In this document: one piece after another, positions 50,850 to 59,780 of the stretch
Layout of the letters: every line of letters begins with the position of its first letter
Position numbering within the stretch: the first letter of the stretch is position 1
NCBI RefSeq assembly: GCF_000368865.1
Contig: NZ_KB849727.1
Location: 1 to 64,000, forward strand
Direction of reading: 5' to 3'
From: Acinetobacter bouvetii DSM 14964 = CIP 107468
GTDB lineage: Bacteria > Pseudomonadota > Gammaproteobacteria > Pseudomonadales > Moraxellaceae
DNA length: 64,000 nt
The notes under the pieces: model-generated
What the model saw: the letters and a program-made list of their open reading frames with translations, nothing else
Databases searched by the model: none
Told to the model about the DNA's origin: nothing
Translations under genes and position numbers: made by a program

Positions 50850-51482
50850 GTGCGTGTGTTTCTTTTGCCTTCAATGCCAGTGGTGCCAACGCTTGCACAT
50901 GACTATCCTGAGTGGCATAAAGGCCGTACCGCATTTTCCCTCTGGTATTTAGAGGTTAACTCTCCTGAGCTGCTCAATTATTTAGAGCAGCTGCGTGCGG
51001 AGTTTTCAGATTTTTTATTTCAGCCCAACACCCGCCAGTTTCATATTACTTTATTTATCTGCGGTTTTTGGGAACCATACAGGCAATTCGACGACGATTT
51101 TATTTTTCAGCAGTTAGATGCGCAAATGCTCCAATTGCAAGAGCTAAACCTTTCGCCGTTTAAACTGAAAACAGGCAAAATCAACAGTTTTGAAAGCGCA
51201 TTGTTTATTGAAGTAGAAGATAGCCAAGGCATTTTAAATGCAATCCGCCGGCAGTTTTATCAATGTTCAAGCGAAATTGCGCCGCTCAGCTATTGCCCGC
51301 ATATTACAATTGGCTTATATGGCCATGCTCTGAACAGCGATGATGTGTTTTTGCGCATGCAGCAAATTGAGCAGCACACTTTTGAGATCGACGTGCAGCA
51401 GCTGACTTTCGGTACCTATGCAGCGCAGCAGCTGCAGGGGCCGCTTTCAGTACATCAGCAATTTACTCTGGACAGCTTATGA
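50850..51482 (+). CDS. 2'-5' RNA ligase/2H phosphoesterase family protein
   Basis: A 210-residue protein with the two HxT/S motifs of 2H phosphoesterases: FHITLFICG (about residues 65-73) and PHITIGLYG (about 150-158). Substrates may be 2',3'-cyclic phosphate RNA ends or cyclic nucleotides. The start is a GTG at 50850 without a good ribosome site; an ATG at 50874 is also possible. It overlaps cobU by four bases (ATGA), so it is cotranscribed with the cobalamin genes. It is not part of the known B12 pathway. Confidence 0.75.
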   Translation: MRVFLLPSMPVVPTLAHDYPEWHKGRTAFSLWYLEVNSPELLNYLEQLRAEFSDFLFQPNTRQFHITLFICGFWEPYRQFDDDFIFQQLDAQMLQLQELNLSPFKLKTGKINSFESALFIEVEDSQGILNAIRRQFYQCSSEIAPLSYCPHITIGLYGHALNSDDVFLRMQQIEQHTFEIDVQQLTFGTYAAQQLQGPLSVHQQFTLDSL

Positions 51483-52000
51483 TTCAATTCATTTTAGGTG
51501 GTGCGCGTTCTGGTAAAAGCCGTTTAGCGGAACAGACCGCTATTGCATCGAACAAGCCTGTTGCATATATCGCAACGGCTCAAGCTTGGGATAATGAAAT
51601 GCAGGAACGCATCGTGCACCATCAGGCGCAGCGTCCAGCAGCATGGACATTGGTTGAAGAGCCCTTGCATTTGGCCGCGCGCTTAAAGCAGCTGGACCAA
51701 GAGGGGCACGTGATTTTAGTGGACTGTCTGACGCTGTGGATGAGCAACCTCTTAATGCAGAAAGATGAAAACATTCAATCAGATGAATGCGCTCAATTAT
51801 TGCAGATTTTACCTTCATTGCAGGCAGAGATTTTACTGGTCAGCAATGAAACAGGTTTGGGCGTTGTGCCGATGGGGCAAATCAGCCGTAAATTTGTGGA
51901 TGAAAGCGGCCGCCTGCACCAGCAATTGGGGCAGATTGCTGACAAAGTTATATTTTGTGTCGCGGGTTTTCCCATGTTTTTGAAAGGAGATAAAGCATGA
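51479..52000 (+). CDS. cobU: Adenosylcobinamide kinase/GTP transferase
   Basis: A 173-residue bifunctional CobU/CobP, phosphorylating adenosylcobinamide and adding GMP to give AdoCbi-GDP. Motifs: P-loop LGGARSGKSRLAEQ, VAYIATAQAWDNEMQERI, VLVDCLTLWMSNLL, and EILLVSNETGLGVVPMG near the C-terminus, all typical. It overlaps the preceding 2H gene and the following cobT by ATGA, as in a tightly coupled operon. Confidence 0.94.
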   Translation: MIQFILGGARSGKSRLAEQTAIASNKPVAYIATAQAWDNEMQERIVHHQAQRPAAWTLVEEPLHLAARLKQLDQEGHVILVDCLTLWMSNLLMQKDENIQSDECAQLLQILPSLQAEILLVSNETGLGVVPMGQISRKFVDESGRLHQQLGQIADKVIFCVAGFPMFLKGDKA

Positions 52001-53049
52001 ACTGGTGGTTAGATGCGTGTAAAACGCCAAGTGAAGAAGCAAGACAGCAAGCTGAGGCGCGCCAGCTTCAACTCACTAAGCCGACAGGTTCATTGTCTGA
52101 GTTAGAACGTACTGCGGTACAGCTGGCAGCTTTGCAAAATCAGGCGAAGCCAGAAGTGACACTGCCATGGATTGCTATTTTCGCAGGTGACCATGGCGTA
52201 ATGGAAGAAAATATCTCAGCTTATCCGCAAGCGGTAACCCGTCAAATGCTGCAGAATATTGCATCTGGCGGCGCCTGCATCAGTGTGATTGCCAAAGAAT
52301 ATCAAGCCCAGCTGCAGGTGATTGACTGCGGTTCAGTAGGTGACGCCTATGAATATGCCGGGGTAGAACGCCATTGCATTATTCCTGGCACAGCCAATTT
52401 TGCTAAACAGCTTGCCATGACTGAAGCGCAGTGCATAGATGCGGTGAATTTAGGCCGTCAAAGCGCTGAAAAGGCATTGGCGCAAGGCGCTTCGATTTAC
52501 ATTGCTGGTGAAATGGGGATTGGCAATACCTGTTCAGCATCTGCTGTCGCCTGCTTTTTATTAAATGAACCTGCAGAGCAGCTGACAGGTGTAGGCACTG
52601 GAATTCGCGCTGAGCAGCTGGCGCATAAAAAGCAGGTTATTGATCAGGCCTTGGCGCTGCATAAAGATTATGTAGGTACAGATGCTTTCAAGGCCTTATG
52701 TGCTGTAGGCGGTTTGGAAATTGCAGCCATGGCGGGGGCATATATCCGATGCGCGCAAATTGGCTTGCCAATTGTCGTGGATGGCTTTATTTCAACAGTA
52801 TCTGCGTTAGTGGCTGTTCGGCTGAATTCAGCGGTCCGTGACTGGATGCTGTTTGGGCATCAATCTGCAGAGTATGGCCACCGCCGCCTGCTGGATGAGC
52901 TGAAGGCTGAACCATTGCTGAAACTGAATTTACGCTTAGGTGAAGGCAGCGGTGCGGGAGCATCTCTAGGGGTGATTAAGCTGGCATGCAGCCTGCACAA
53001 TAACATGGCCACTTTTGCTGAAGCCGCAGTAACCGGTGAAAAAGTTTAA
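51997..53049 (+). CDS. cobT: Nicotinate-nucleotide-dimethylbenzimidazole phosphoribosyltransferase
   Basis: A 350-residue CobT, forming alpha-ribazole phosphate from nicotinate mononucleotide and dimethylbenzimidazole for the lower B12 ligand. Motifs: FAGDHGVMEENISAYPQAVT, NIASGGACISVIA, IAGEMGIGNTCSASAVACFLL and a C-terminal LRLGEGSGAGASLGV, including the expected glutamate. Length is usual. It starts 4 bases inside cobU (ATGA). Confidence 0.95.
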   Translation: MNWWLDACKTPSEEARQQAEARQLQLTKPTGSLSELERTAVQLAALQNQAKPEVTLPWIAIFAGDHGVMEENISAYPQAVTRQMLQNIASGGACISVIAKEYQAQLQVIDCGSVGDAYEYAGVERHCIIPGTANFAKQLAMTEAQCIDAVNLGRQSAEKALAQGASIYIAGEMGIGNTCSASAVACFLLNEPAEQLTGVGTGIRAEQLAHKKQVIDQALALHKDYVGTDAFKALCAVGGLEIAAMAGAYIRCAQIGLPIVVDGFISTVSALVAVRLNSAVRDWMLFGHQSAEYGHRRLLDELKAEPLLKLNLRLGEGSGAGASLGVIKLACSLHNNMATFAEAAVTGEKV

Positions 53050-53089
53050 TCCTATTCAGGCATAATAGTTCAAGGATTCGGTAAATCAG

Positions 53090-53692
53090 ATGTTTCAGAT
53101 TGATCTGCTTCGGCATGGAAAAACGGCATTAAGCCATACTTTGCGCGGATCGACTGATGATGCGCTGACCGCTGAGGGCTGGCTGCAAATGCAGCGCACG
53201 TTAGACCAGTCTTTGGCAATGCAGCGGCAATGGGATGTGATTGTCTGTTCGCCGCTGCAGCGCTGCCACCAATTTGCGGCACAGGCTGCACAGCAGCTGG
53301 GTCTGGAATTGATGATTTTGCCAAGTCTGCAAGAAATGCATTTTGGTGACTGGGAAGCCGTAGAAGTACAGCATCTTTATGACACTGAACCGAAAGCGCT
53401 GGAACAGTTCTGGCTGCAGCCCACGCGTTTCAGCCCGCCAAATGCTGAAACGATGCAGGATTTTGAAAATCGGGTAATGTCGGGGCTTGGGCAAATGCTT
53501 CAAATTTTGCAAAGCCATAAATATCAGCGGGCGCTGGTTGTGACCCATGGCGGTGTGATTAAGCTGCTGAAATGCAAGGCGCTGAATCAGCCTCTGGATG
53601 ACATCTTAAAAATGAATGCAGAACTGGGCCAGTTAAGCCATTTTGAAATGCCGGATGCTGAAACGATTTATTTAAGTGAGCAGCACAGATGA
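53090..53692 (+). CDS. cobC: Alpha-ribazole phosphatase (histidine phosphatase)
   Basis: A 200-residue histidine phosphatase of the CobC type, removing phosphate from alpha-ribazole-5'-phosphate. Catalytic motif: DLLRHGKTALS with the phosphorylated His at about 9. The later conserved His is in ALVVTHGGVIKLL, and CSPLQRCHQFA is the family Arg-bearing segment. Context between cobT and cobS supports CobC over other histidine phosphatases. It overlaps cobS by four bases (ATGA). Confidence 0.9.
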   Translation: MFQIDLLRHGKTALSHTLRGSTDDALTAEGWLQMQRTLDQSLAMQRQWDVIVCSPLQRCHQFAAQAAQQLGLELMILPSLQEMHFGDWEAVEVQHLYDTEPKALEQFWLQPTRFSPPNAETMQDFENRVMSGLGQMLQILQSHKYQRALVVTHGGVIKLLKCKALNQPLDDILKMNAELGQLSHFEMPDAETIYLSEQHR

Positions 53693-54435
53693 CGCCATTT
53701 TGGATTGCATTGCAATTTCTGACGGTATTTCCAGTCCAATTAAAAGCAATGCCCAGCAAACAGCAAAATGGCCAATCCTTGCTGTTTTATCCAGTGGTCG
53801 GGCTGATGATAGGCGTCATTCTTTTTGCAATTGCTTATATATTGCAGGCCATTCCAGCCATACTGCTGTCCAGCGCAATTTTGGTGATTTGGATTTGGCT
53901 GACTGGCGGGCTGCATTTGGATGGTTTGGCTGATACTGCTGATGCCTGGGTGGGCGGCTTTGGCGATGCAGAACGGACTTTGAAAATTATGAAAGATCCC
54001 GCCTGCGGGCCGATTGGCGTACTCAGCCTGATTATCATCTGTTTATTAAAGTGGTCAGCGATTTATCTGCTGCTGCAAAAACAGCTGTACAGCGCGCTTA
54101 TTCTTTTTCCAATTTTAGGCCGTTTGGCGCCTTTATTTTTATTTCTCACAACTCAATATGTGCGCGCCAAGGGCTTAGGCAATTCAATGGCTGATTTTAT
54201 TCCGCGCACGGCTTCATGGGGACTGTTTAGCGCAGTAATCGTAGCGTCTTGGTATTTTTCATGGCTGGGATTGATTGCCAGTATCAGTACATTAATCACC
54301 TTGCTTTACCTGCGCCGTAAATTTATACAGCGGATTGGCGGGATTACCGGGGACACCGTTGGAGCCGGTATTGAAATTTCCGAATGTGTCAGCTTATTGG
54401 CTTTTGTGATTGGCAGTTTTTATATTGCTGTTTAA
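53689..54435 (+). CDS. cobS: Adenosylcobinamide-GDP ribazoletransferase (cobalamin synthase)
   Basis: A 248-residue integral membrane enzyme joining AdoCbi-GDP and alpha-ribazole to give adenosylcobalamin. Typical features: PFWIALQFLTVFPVQ, the metal-binding GGLHLDGLADTADAW region, GDAERTLKIMKDPACGPIG and multiple hydrophobic segments. The C-terminus GGITGDTVGAGIEISECVSLL is the classic CobS motif. It ends the cob operon; the corrin-ring genes are not nearby, so the operon serves late assembly and salvage. Confidence 0.95.
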   Translation: MTPFWIALQFLTVFPVQLKAMPSKQQNGQSLLFYPVVGLMIGVILFAIAYILQAIPAILLSSAILVIWIWLTGGLHLDGLADTADAWVGGFGDAERTLKIMKDPACGPIGVLSLIIICLLKWSAIYLLLQKQLYSALILFPILGRLAPLFLFLTTQYVRAKGLGNSMADFIPRTASWGLFSAVIVASWYFSWLGLIASISTLITLLYLRRKFIQRIGGITGDTVGAGIEISECVSLLAFVIGSFYIAV

Positions 54436-54756
54436 ATGAAATATATTGATCAGAAAATGATGGGGTAAATAATCGTATGAGTCGAATAATTATTCACACA
54501 GCCATTTTTAATATTAATTAAAAATCAATTTTAAGCAGCAAGAAAGCCGGCGTTTGCTTTTACAGAACAGTATTTATATATTAATACTGTTTTGTTATCG
54601 GTTGAAAACCGCTTAAATCAGCGGATATGAAGCCTTGTTCCACTCGATTTTCACGGATACGTGCTGAATTTTCCAGTATTCAGTACACATCAGTTTAAGT
54701 TCATGCCTTTGGACAGCAGTCAAAATCAGCTGCCCAGCGACTTTAATATTTACTGA
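54436..54756. other. Gene-free stretch after cobS
   Basis: About 320 nt. A short inverted segment near 54568-54590 (ACAGTATTTATATATTAATACTGT) forms a clean hairpin without a T run. The rest holds no readable gene. Confidence 0.45.
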
Positions 54757-55001
54757 TCATCAGCAGCCGGCCCGCATCCTATTGGCGTAAATGGCACAGC
54801 ATTGCCTTATGATGTGACTGCAGGCGGACATGAATTTCCTGTGAAATATGGAAAGCAAAAATGACGTGCCAGGCAATGGCTCAATGCAGCAAGAAGATAA
54901 TTATATTCAGGGCCTTTAATGTCCGTGTGGCTGACCAGATTTCTCCGCTGCTGCCGGCAGGCGAGTATAAAGACCAATTGTCAGTTTCTATAGCATACTG
55001 A
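54757..55001 (+). pseudogene. Decayed secreted/fimbrial-type protein remnant
   Basis: Three frames join to give pilin-like sequence: VNGTALPYDVTAGGHEFPVK, then NGSMQQEDNYIQG, then LNVRVADQISPLLPAGEYKD and LSVSIAY followed by TGA. The last segment looks like the C-terminal strand of spore-coat-U/fimbrial subunit proteins. At least two frameshifts lie between, and a stop is at 54763 upstream. It cannot make an intact protein. The family is only a pattern impression. Confidence 0.35.
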
Positions 55002-55041
55002 TCATGGAACCAGCACTTAAATTGATAACAGTGATGCTCAC

Positions 55042-55764
55042 TTAATTTAAAAGCCATACCGCAGTGTGAATTAAACTAGGCCCTAAAAGCACCATAAATA
55101 CACCTGCCAGCACCATGCTGAGACAGGCGGCTACACCTTCTTCTTTATGGCGCATAAAAGCCTTGCTGGTGCCAAAGCCATGCGCTGAATTGCCTAAAGC
55201 GGAACCTTGCGCAAATTTAGAATGCAGTTTCAAGCCAGCCAATACAAGGTCAGCAAAGGCAACGCCTGCAATACCGGTAATCATGGTGAATAAAATGACT
55301 AATTCGACAGAGCCGCCTAAATGAGATGTCAACTCCATGGCAAATGGTGTTGAAATAGACCGCGCCATTAAGCTGTAAGTTGTTTCCTGATTAAAGCTGA
55401 ATAACTGAGCCAGATAAAATGCGCTGATAATGCCTGACAGCATACCGGCCACAATACCTAGGCTGATCGAAAACAGATGGTTTTTAATGACTTGGCGGTA
55501 TTCATAAATTGGAATGGCGAATGCAACGGTTGCAGGCCCAAGCATCCAGACAATCCATTGATTTTCTTGCATATAAGTATCGTAAGAAACATGAAATACC
55601 AGCATGAAGATGATTAATAGAAACGGCACAAATAAGGCTGGCGACAGCAGCATATATGGAAATTTGCGGTGAAGCTTTTTCACCAGTACATAGCCAATCA
55701 GTGTTAAAGCCAAACAGATGACAGACATAAAGTTGATATGAAGGACGTTCATTTTATTTGCCAT
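55042..55764 (-). CDS. lrgB: LrgB/CidB family membrane protein
   Basis: A 240-residue LrgB-type protein with about six or seven hydrophobic segments. The family stretch ARSISTPFAMELTSHLGG, and GNSAHGFGTSKAFMRHKEEG with conserved charges, are characteristic. LrgB/CidB work with LrgA/CidA, probably controlling murein hydrolase activity or overflow metabolites such as pyruvate. It overlaps lrgA by 11 bases, so the two are co-translated. The divergent LysR gene is its probable regulator. Confidence 0.9.
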   Translation of the reverse strand: MANKMNVLHINFMSVICLALTLIGYVLVKKLHRKFPYMLLSPALFVPFLLIIFMLVFHVSYDTYMQENQWIVWMLGPATVAFAIPIYEYRQVIKNHLFSISLGIVAGMLSGIISAFYLAQLFSFNQETTYSLMARSISTPFAMELTSHLGGSVELVILFTMITGIAGVAFADLVLAGLKLHSKFAQGSALGNSAHGFGTSKAFMRHKEEGVAACLSMVLAGVFMVLLGPSLIHTAVWLLN

Positions 55765-56200
55765 GCACTATTTTATGATTGGAAGCGTCTTGCGGTTTTT
55801 TATGGTTCTTAAATTTTGATTCAAGTTTAAAGCCAAAGAATACACAATAAGCCGTACAGACCATCACGCAGACAGTTCCTAAAACAACAGCTACAATAAG
55901 CTGCCAGCCTTGGGTCAAAAAAAGCGCTTTGTATTTAATCAGCCCGACAACAATCGGCACAAAGAACAGCACCAGTTCCGCTAAAATCAAATCCGAGCCT
56001 TGTTTGATCCATTGCAGCTTGAAGAGGCCGCTGAGTAACGCTGCCGTCAGCAACAGCAGTCCAATAACTCCGGCAGAAATAGGAAGATTGAACTTTCTTT
56101 GAATCAAAGCGCCCATCCACCAAATAAGCACCAGCAAACCAAGCTGTGCTGCTGTTTTTAACAGGTGTGTGAATTTGGGGTATTGCCTTAAAGTGAACAT
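55754..56200 (-). CDS. lrgA: LrgA/CidA family membrane protein
   Basis: A 148-residue holin-like LrgA/CidA protein with about four membrane segments. Seen: QLGLLVLIWWMGALIQRKFN, LPISAGVIGLLLLTAALL, DLILAELVLFFVPIVVGLI, typical of the family, and a basic C-terminal tail (SKFKNHKKPQDASNHKIVHG) longer than usual. It is directly upstream of lrgB on the same transcript, and about 100 nt from the divergent LysR-type gene. Confidence 0.9.
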   Translation of the reverse strand: MFTLRQYPKFTHLLKTAAQLGLLVLIWWMGALIQRKFNLPISAGVIGLLLLTAALLSGLFKLQWIKQGSDLILAELVLFFVPIVVGLIKYKALFLTQGWQLIVAVVLGTVCVMVCTAYCVFFGFKLESKFKNHKKPQDASNHKIVHGK

Positions 56201-56299
56201 AACTGACTAAATCAATTGGAGTAACGCTATTTTAAAATTGACCCATGCTAATAATTATGAATAATAAAAAAATAATTATGCTTATTTGGAATAATTTAG

Positions 56300-57199
56300 G
56301 TGGATATTAAGGCATTAAATGTTTTTGTCACTATTGTACAGAAGCAGAGCTTCAGTCTGGCTGCAGAAGAATTGTGCGTAACGCAGCCCACGATCAGCAA
56401 GATGATCCGCCAGCTGGAAGATGAAATAGGTGTTCCTCTGTTTCACAAAGGCAGTGCTGGGCGCAAGCGTGAAGCCGTCATGACCAATATTGGCGAAAAA
56501 ATTTATCAGCATGCCTTGGTCATTTTAAATGAACAGCAGCGCATTGTTGAAACAGTGACTCAAGTCCGGGCGTTAAAGCAGGGTAAATTGACTTTGGGAC
56601 TGCCGCCGCTCAGCTCCGTTTTGCTGAGCGCTTTAATTGCCCAATTTCACCGCCAATATCCAAATATTGAATTGAGTTTTTTTGAAGTCGGCGCAGCAGG
56701 CATTGAAGACGCAATTCTTGAAAAAAGAATTGATGTTGGCATTATTTTGGGACATTTAAAACCGTTCTTGAGCGGCATTCAAATTATGAACTCACCGCTG
56801 TGCCTGCTATCGCACAGGCAGTCACAATGGCATGACCGTGAACAGGTGTCTTTAATCGAGTTGAAAGAAGAATCCTTTATGCTGTATGCCGATACTTTTA
56901 CTTTAAACAACATGATTATTCAGGCCTGCAATTATGTCGGATTTGAGCCTAAAGTTGTGTGTAAAAGCAGCCAGTGGGACTTTATTGTTAAAATGGTTGA
57001 ATCCAATGTCGGCATCGCATTGCTGCCTAAAATTTATTGCGATCAGCTGGATCAGCAGAAATATAATGTCAGCCTTTTGGAAAATCCCAATTTGAATTGG
57101 ACACTCAGTATGGCATGGAACACGACCGTGGCGATGAGTCCAGCAACGCGCGCGTGGCTGGACATTATAGAGCTGCATTTGGATGAAATTCGTTTTTAG
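56300..57199 (+). CDS. LysR-family regulator (CidR-like)
   Basis: A 299-residue LysR-type regulator. The N-terminal winged helix-turn-helix is FSLAAEELCVTQPTISKMIR with RQLEDEIGVPLF, and the effector domain follows from about residue 90. It is divergent from lrgAB, the usual layout for CidR. It should therefore control lrgAB, possibly in response to weak-acid metabolites as CidR does; this is inference. The start is GTG at 56300; the upstream 99-nt region holds both promoters. Confidence 0.88.
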   Translation: MDIKALNVFVTIVQKQSFSLAAEELCVTQPTISKMIRQLEDEIGVPLFHKGSAGRKREAVMTNIGEKIYQHALVILNEQQRIVETVTQVRALKQGKLTLGLPPLSSVLLSALIAQFHRQYPNIELSFFEVGAAGIEDAILEKRIDVGIILGHLKPFLSGIQIMNSPLCLLSHRQSQWHDREQVSLIELKEESFMLYADTFTLNNMIIQACNYVGFEPKVVCKSSQWDFIVKMVESNVGIALLPKIYCDQLDQQKYNVSLLENPNLNWTLSMAWNTTVAMSPATRAWLDIIELHLDEIRF

Positions 57200-57297
57200 G
57201 CGCTTTTTCAGATTATAATATTGAGCAAGTTATGCTTTTCAAAACAGATTTAATCAATTAATTTTAGCCTTATACATCTTGCAGCGGGTTGATCGAC

Positions 57298-57780
57298 ATG
57301 AAATGGGAAGATATAGGCAGTCAGCCGTGTTCAATAGCGCGGACATTATCAATACTGGGCGACCGCTGGACCATGCTGATTCTGCGCAATGCATTTATGG
57401 GCATGCGCCGTTTTGATGATTTTCAGCAAAATTTAGGCGTAACCCGCCATGTCTTATCAGAACGTTTAAAGCGCTTGGTTGAACATGAAATTTTAATGAA
57501 AGCCGCCTATTTTGACCGGCAGGAACGTTTTGAGTACCGTTTAACGGATAAAGGGCTTGAGCTGTATCCAATCTTGCTGTCTATGTCGAAATGGGCAGAT
57601 AAGTGGATGGATGACGGACTCGGCGCGCCTGTGCAATATATTCATCAAGGCTGCGGAGAATCATTTCATCCGGTTATGGTCTGTTCCGAATGCCGGGAAG
57701 AGGTCCATGCCAAACAGGTTAAGCCGGTTTTTACCCGAAGCTATTACAATCTGATAAATTCTGAGCAAAAACAGGCTTAG
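57298..57780 (+). CDS. HxlR-family transcriptional regulator
   Basis: A 160-residue winged helix-turn-helix regulator. SIARTLSILGDRWTMLILRN is the classic HxlR N-terminal motif, followed by RFDDFQQNLGVTRHVLSERL and DRQERFEYRLTDKGLELYPI. The C-terminal extension has Cys in GCGESFHP and CSECREE, a possible zinc-ribbon or redox pair. A TTG 9 nt upstream is less likely than the ATG. Its target is unknown; the divergent tus operon faces away from it. Confidence 0.85.
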   Translation: MKWEDIGSQPCSIARTLSILGDRWTMLILRNAFMGMRRFDDFQQNLGVTRHVLSERLKRLVEHEILMKAAYFDRQERFEYRLTDKGLELYPILLSMSKWADKWMDDGLGAPVQYIHQGCGESFHPVMVCSECREEVHAKQVKPVFTRSYYNLINSEQKQA

Positions 57781-57811
57781 CTTGAAATATTTAAATACCT
57801 AAGTGGATGCT

Positions 57812-58123
57812 TTATAAGCAATTTGCAGGTTTTGGAACACCTGCCAAACGGCTGAGATGGCGTGCGACTAAGCCTGTTTTAAATTTATCCTGCAGAAGGG
57901 CATTGTCTATTTCAGGGCTGACCGTTTTCATTAAAAACTTAATCAGCGGGCGGGTGGCGGGTGAATGGCCAAATTGCTGATAAAACTGACGGACGGCCTG
58001 CAGCACTTCAAAATGCCAAGACGTCAGCTCCAACTCTAAAGTTTTTGCCAGTTCTTGCGCAACAGCTTCATTCCAAATGGTGTAATCGACTAAATGACCA
58101 TCTTGGTCGAGTTCTAAGTTCAT
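57812..58123 (-). CDS. tusE: Sulfurtransferase TusE (DsrC family)
   Basis: A 103-residue DsrC/TusE protein, last carrier of the Tus sulfur relay that passes persulfide to MnmA for 2-thiouridine in tRNA. The penultimate Cys is present (GVPKPANCL), which is the essential residue. Typical stretches: DQDGHLVDYTIWNEAVAQ, TSWHFEVLQAVRQFYQQFG, SPATRPLIKFLMK. It is the last gene of a tusDCBE set on the minus strand. Confidence 0.93.
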   Translation of the reverse strand: MNLELDQDGHLVDYTIWNEAVAQELAKTLELELTSWHFEVLQAVRQFYQQFGHSPATRPLIKFLMKTVSPEIDNALLQDKFKTGLVARHLSRLAGVPKPANCL

Positions 58124-58143
58124 TTCTAAAACCGATATTTAAT

Positions 58144-58440
58144 TTATTTAATAGAAATACAGCGGGTAAACTGCAGGCACAGCGCTGCGAATTGTTCATA
58201 ATTAATCAGCTGAATATTCTCTGGAGCTAAATTCAGCAGCGGCTGTTCACATTCCAGCACGTAGCAGTGTTGCAATGCCTGAATCGCCTCATGCGCTGCA
58301 TGCATGACCGATTCGCCCATGAGAACGACCTGATTGCCGCTGGTATAGAGTTGCTGCAATTTAGAAAGCGCCAATGGAGCAGCAGCATAGCTGGCTTGTA
58401 TAAGATATAAAGTATTTTCTGAGGGCTTTTTGCCGGACAT
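58144..58440 (-). CDS. tusB: Sulfurtransferase complex subunit TusB (DsrH family)
   Basis: A subunit of about 98 residues after the ATG at 58440, part of the TusBCD complex. Pattern: TLYLIQASYAAAPLALSKL at the N-terminus and VVLMGESVMHAAHEAIQAL in the core; the family has no catalytic Cys requirement. A GTG nine bases earlier could also start it. It sits 12 nt after tusC and 20 nt before tusE, within one operon. Confidence 0.85.
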   Translation of the reverse strand: MSGKKPSENTLYLIQASYAAAPLALSKLQQLYTSGNQVVLMGESVMHAAHEAIQALQHCYVLECEQPLLNLAPENIQLINYEQFAALCLQFTRCISIK

Positions 58441-58452
58441 ATATTTCACCGC

Positions 58453-58803
58453 TTACCAGAACAGAACATGGTCAAATTGTTGAATGAGCGCGGCATTAAA
58501 CTCCGTGAACTCAAGCTCTTGTGCTGAATGTTGAACAAAGGGATTGTCTTTATGCTGTTCTTCAATCAGCACAGGCGTCAGATCATAGAATTCAAAACTG
58601 TCGACCATATTCGATGCGATCTTAAATGCATGTTTCAATTGATTAAATTCAAGCTCAGATGCCAGCAGGCTTAATGCGCCATCTTGCAGTAAAACCTTGA
58701 CCTCACAGCCAAATGTCGCCAGCACCATTGTGGCAGACAAGCTTTCATGCACCTGCAGGCTGGATAAGTTCGGCTGGGTTAAGATAACAAGTACAGTATT
58801 CAC
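58453..58803 (-). CDS. tusC: Sulfurtransferase complex subunit TusC (DsrF family)
   Basis: A 116-residue DsrF/TusC subunit of the Tus sulfur relay. The N-terminus TVLVILTQPNLSSLQVHESL and the later VLLQDGALSLLASELE are family-like. It begins at GTG with AAGG about 9 nt upstream. It is the second gene of the tusDCBE operon, so its assignment rests mainly on order and pattern. Confidence 0.85.
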   Translation of the reverse strand: MNTVLVILTQPNLSSLQVHESLSATMVLATFGCEVKVLLQDGALSLLASELEFNQLKHAFKIASNMVDSFEFYDLTPVLIEEQHKDNPFVQHSAQELEFTEFNAALIQQFDHVLFW

Positions 58804-58847
58804 ACAATCAACCTTTTAAATGCTGCAAATTTTAGGAAATATAGATC

Positions 58848-59216
58848 TTAAAATTGAATTAAACGCTGCGAGGATTGAACCGCATCGGCCAGTTCACCAA
58901 GGCCAACCAGCTCAAAGCCTTCGGCAAGATTATGCTGTTGAATATTGTGCCGCTGGGCATTTTCCTGATCCGTAATTCCGCGGGCCAATGCCGCGCTGAC
59001 GCAAACCGGCAAACGAATAGCAAGTTTCTGCCATTCTGAAGTCAGTTGGCGCTGATCATCCGGCACCCATTGCAGGGCATTGGCTGTAGCAACAGCATCT
59101 TGGTAGAAGAATACACGGAACTCTTCTTCCCTGTTTTGCAAAGCCTGAGCTAGACCTAAAGCATGCCAGGCATGAATAGAAGTAGGTGAGGAGGTTATCA
59201 GTAATAAAGTGCTCAT
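58848..59216 (-). CDS. tusD: Sulfurtransferase complex subunit TusD (DsrE family)
   Basis: A 122-residue DsrE/TusD subunit receiving persulfide from TusA. The essential Cys is in RLPVCVSAALARGIT, matching the TusD catalytic motif. FRVFFYQDAVATANAL is the family N-terminal core. ATG start, first gene of the tusDCBE operon; the 500-nt upstream region holds no further gene. Confidence 0.9.
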   Translation of the reverse strand: MSTLLLITSSPTSIHAWHALGLAQALQNREEEFRVFFYQDAVATANALQWVPDDQRQLTSEWQKLAIRLPVCVSAALARGITDQENAQRHNIQQHNLAEGFELVGLGELADAVQSSQRLIQF

Positions 59217-59780
59217 TTGAAATTCACTGCGGAAACTGGCAATTGCAGTTGTCTTGTCCAGATTTCATAAGAAAAAGGCATTATACAATGATTTTGGGCG
59301 GCATCTAAATAATTCGGTGCTTTATGTGGGAATTGGTTTTTAAATAAGTATTTAAAAACAATAAATTATAATATTTTTTAAATTAAAGAACTCCTTTTTT
59401 ATCTGCACAGAATTCTCTAGGTTTTCTTTCATTTTCTACTTTATTGATCAACTAAAATACAGTCTGCACCTAACTGCGGCACATTTTTGCTGCCGGTGAG
59501 ATACAGGCAAGATAACTTACTTTTATGGCCATGAGGATTGGGTTATTTAAATTATTTTTGTACTTTTGATTTATATTCGGCAAAAGAAAGCCATGCAACA
59601 GTAGGGCTGATTGATAAATACAGACCCTAATTTAGTGGACTCCGTTCCAAAAATAAAACCCTATATAAAATAGGGTGAGATAGGTGTTACTTAGTTATTG
59701 CAGGTTTGCTTAGCCTGCAAACCTTAGACACAGCATAGCTGGATAAGATGACAGAATCGTTAAAAGATAGATGAGCAGGG
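59217..59780. other. Intergenic stretch with possible fragments
   Basis: About 560 nt. On the minus strand around 59452-59535, an open stretch reads GHKSKLSCLYLTGSKN then VPQLGADCILVDQ followed by a stop, which could be the 3' end of a lost gene. A short perfect stem TTGCAGG/CCTGCAA lies at 59699-59721. No intact gene is seen. Confidence 0.4.
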
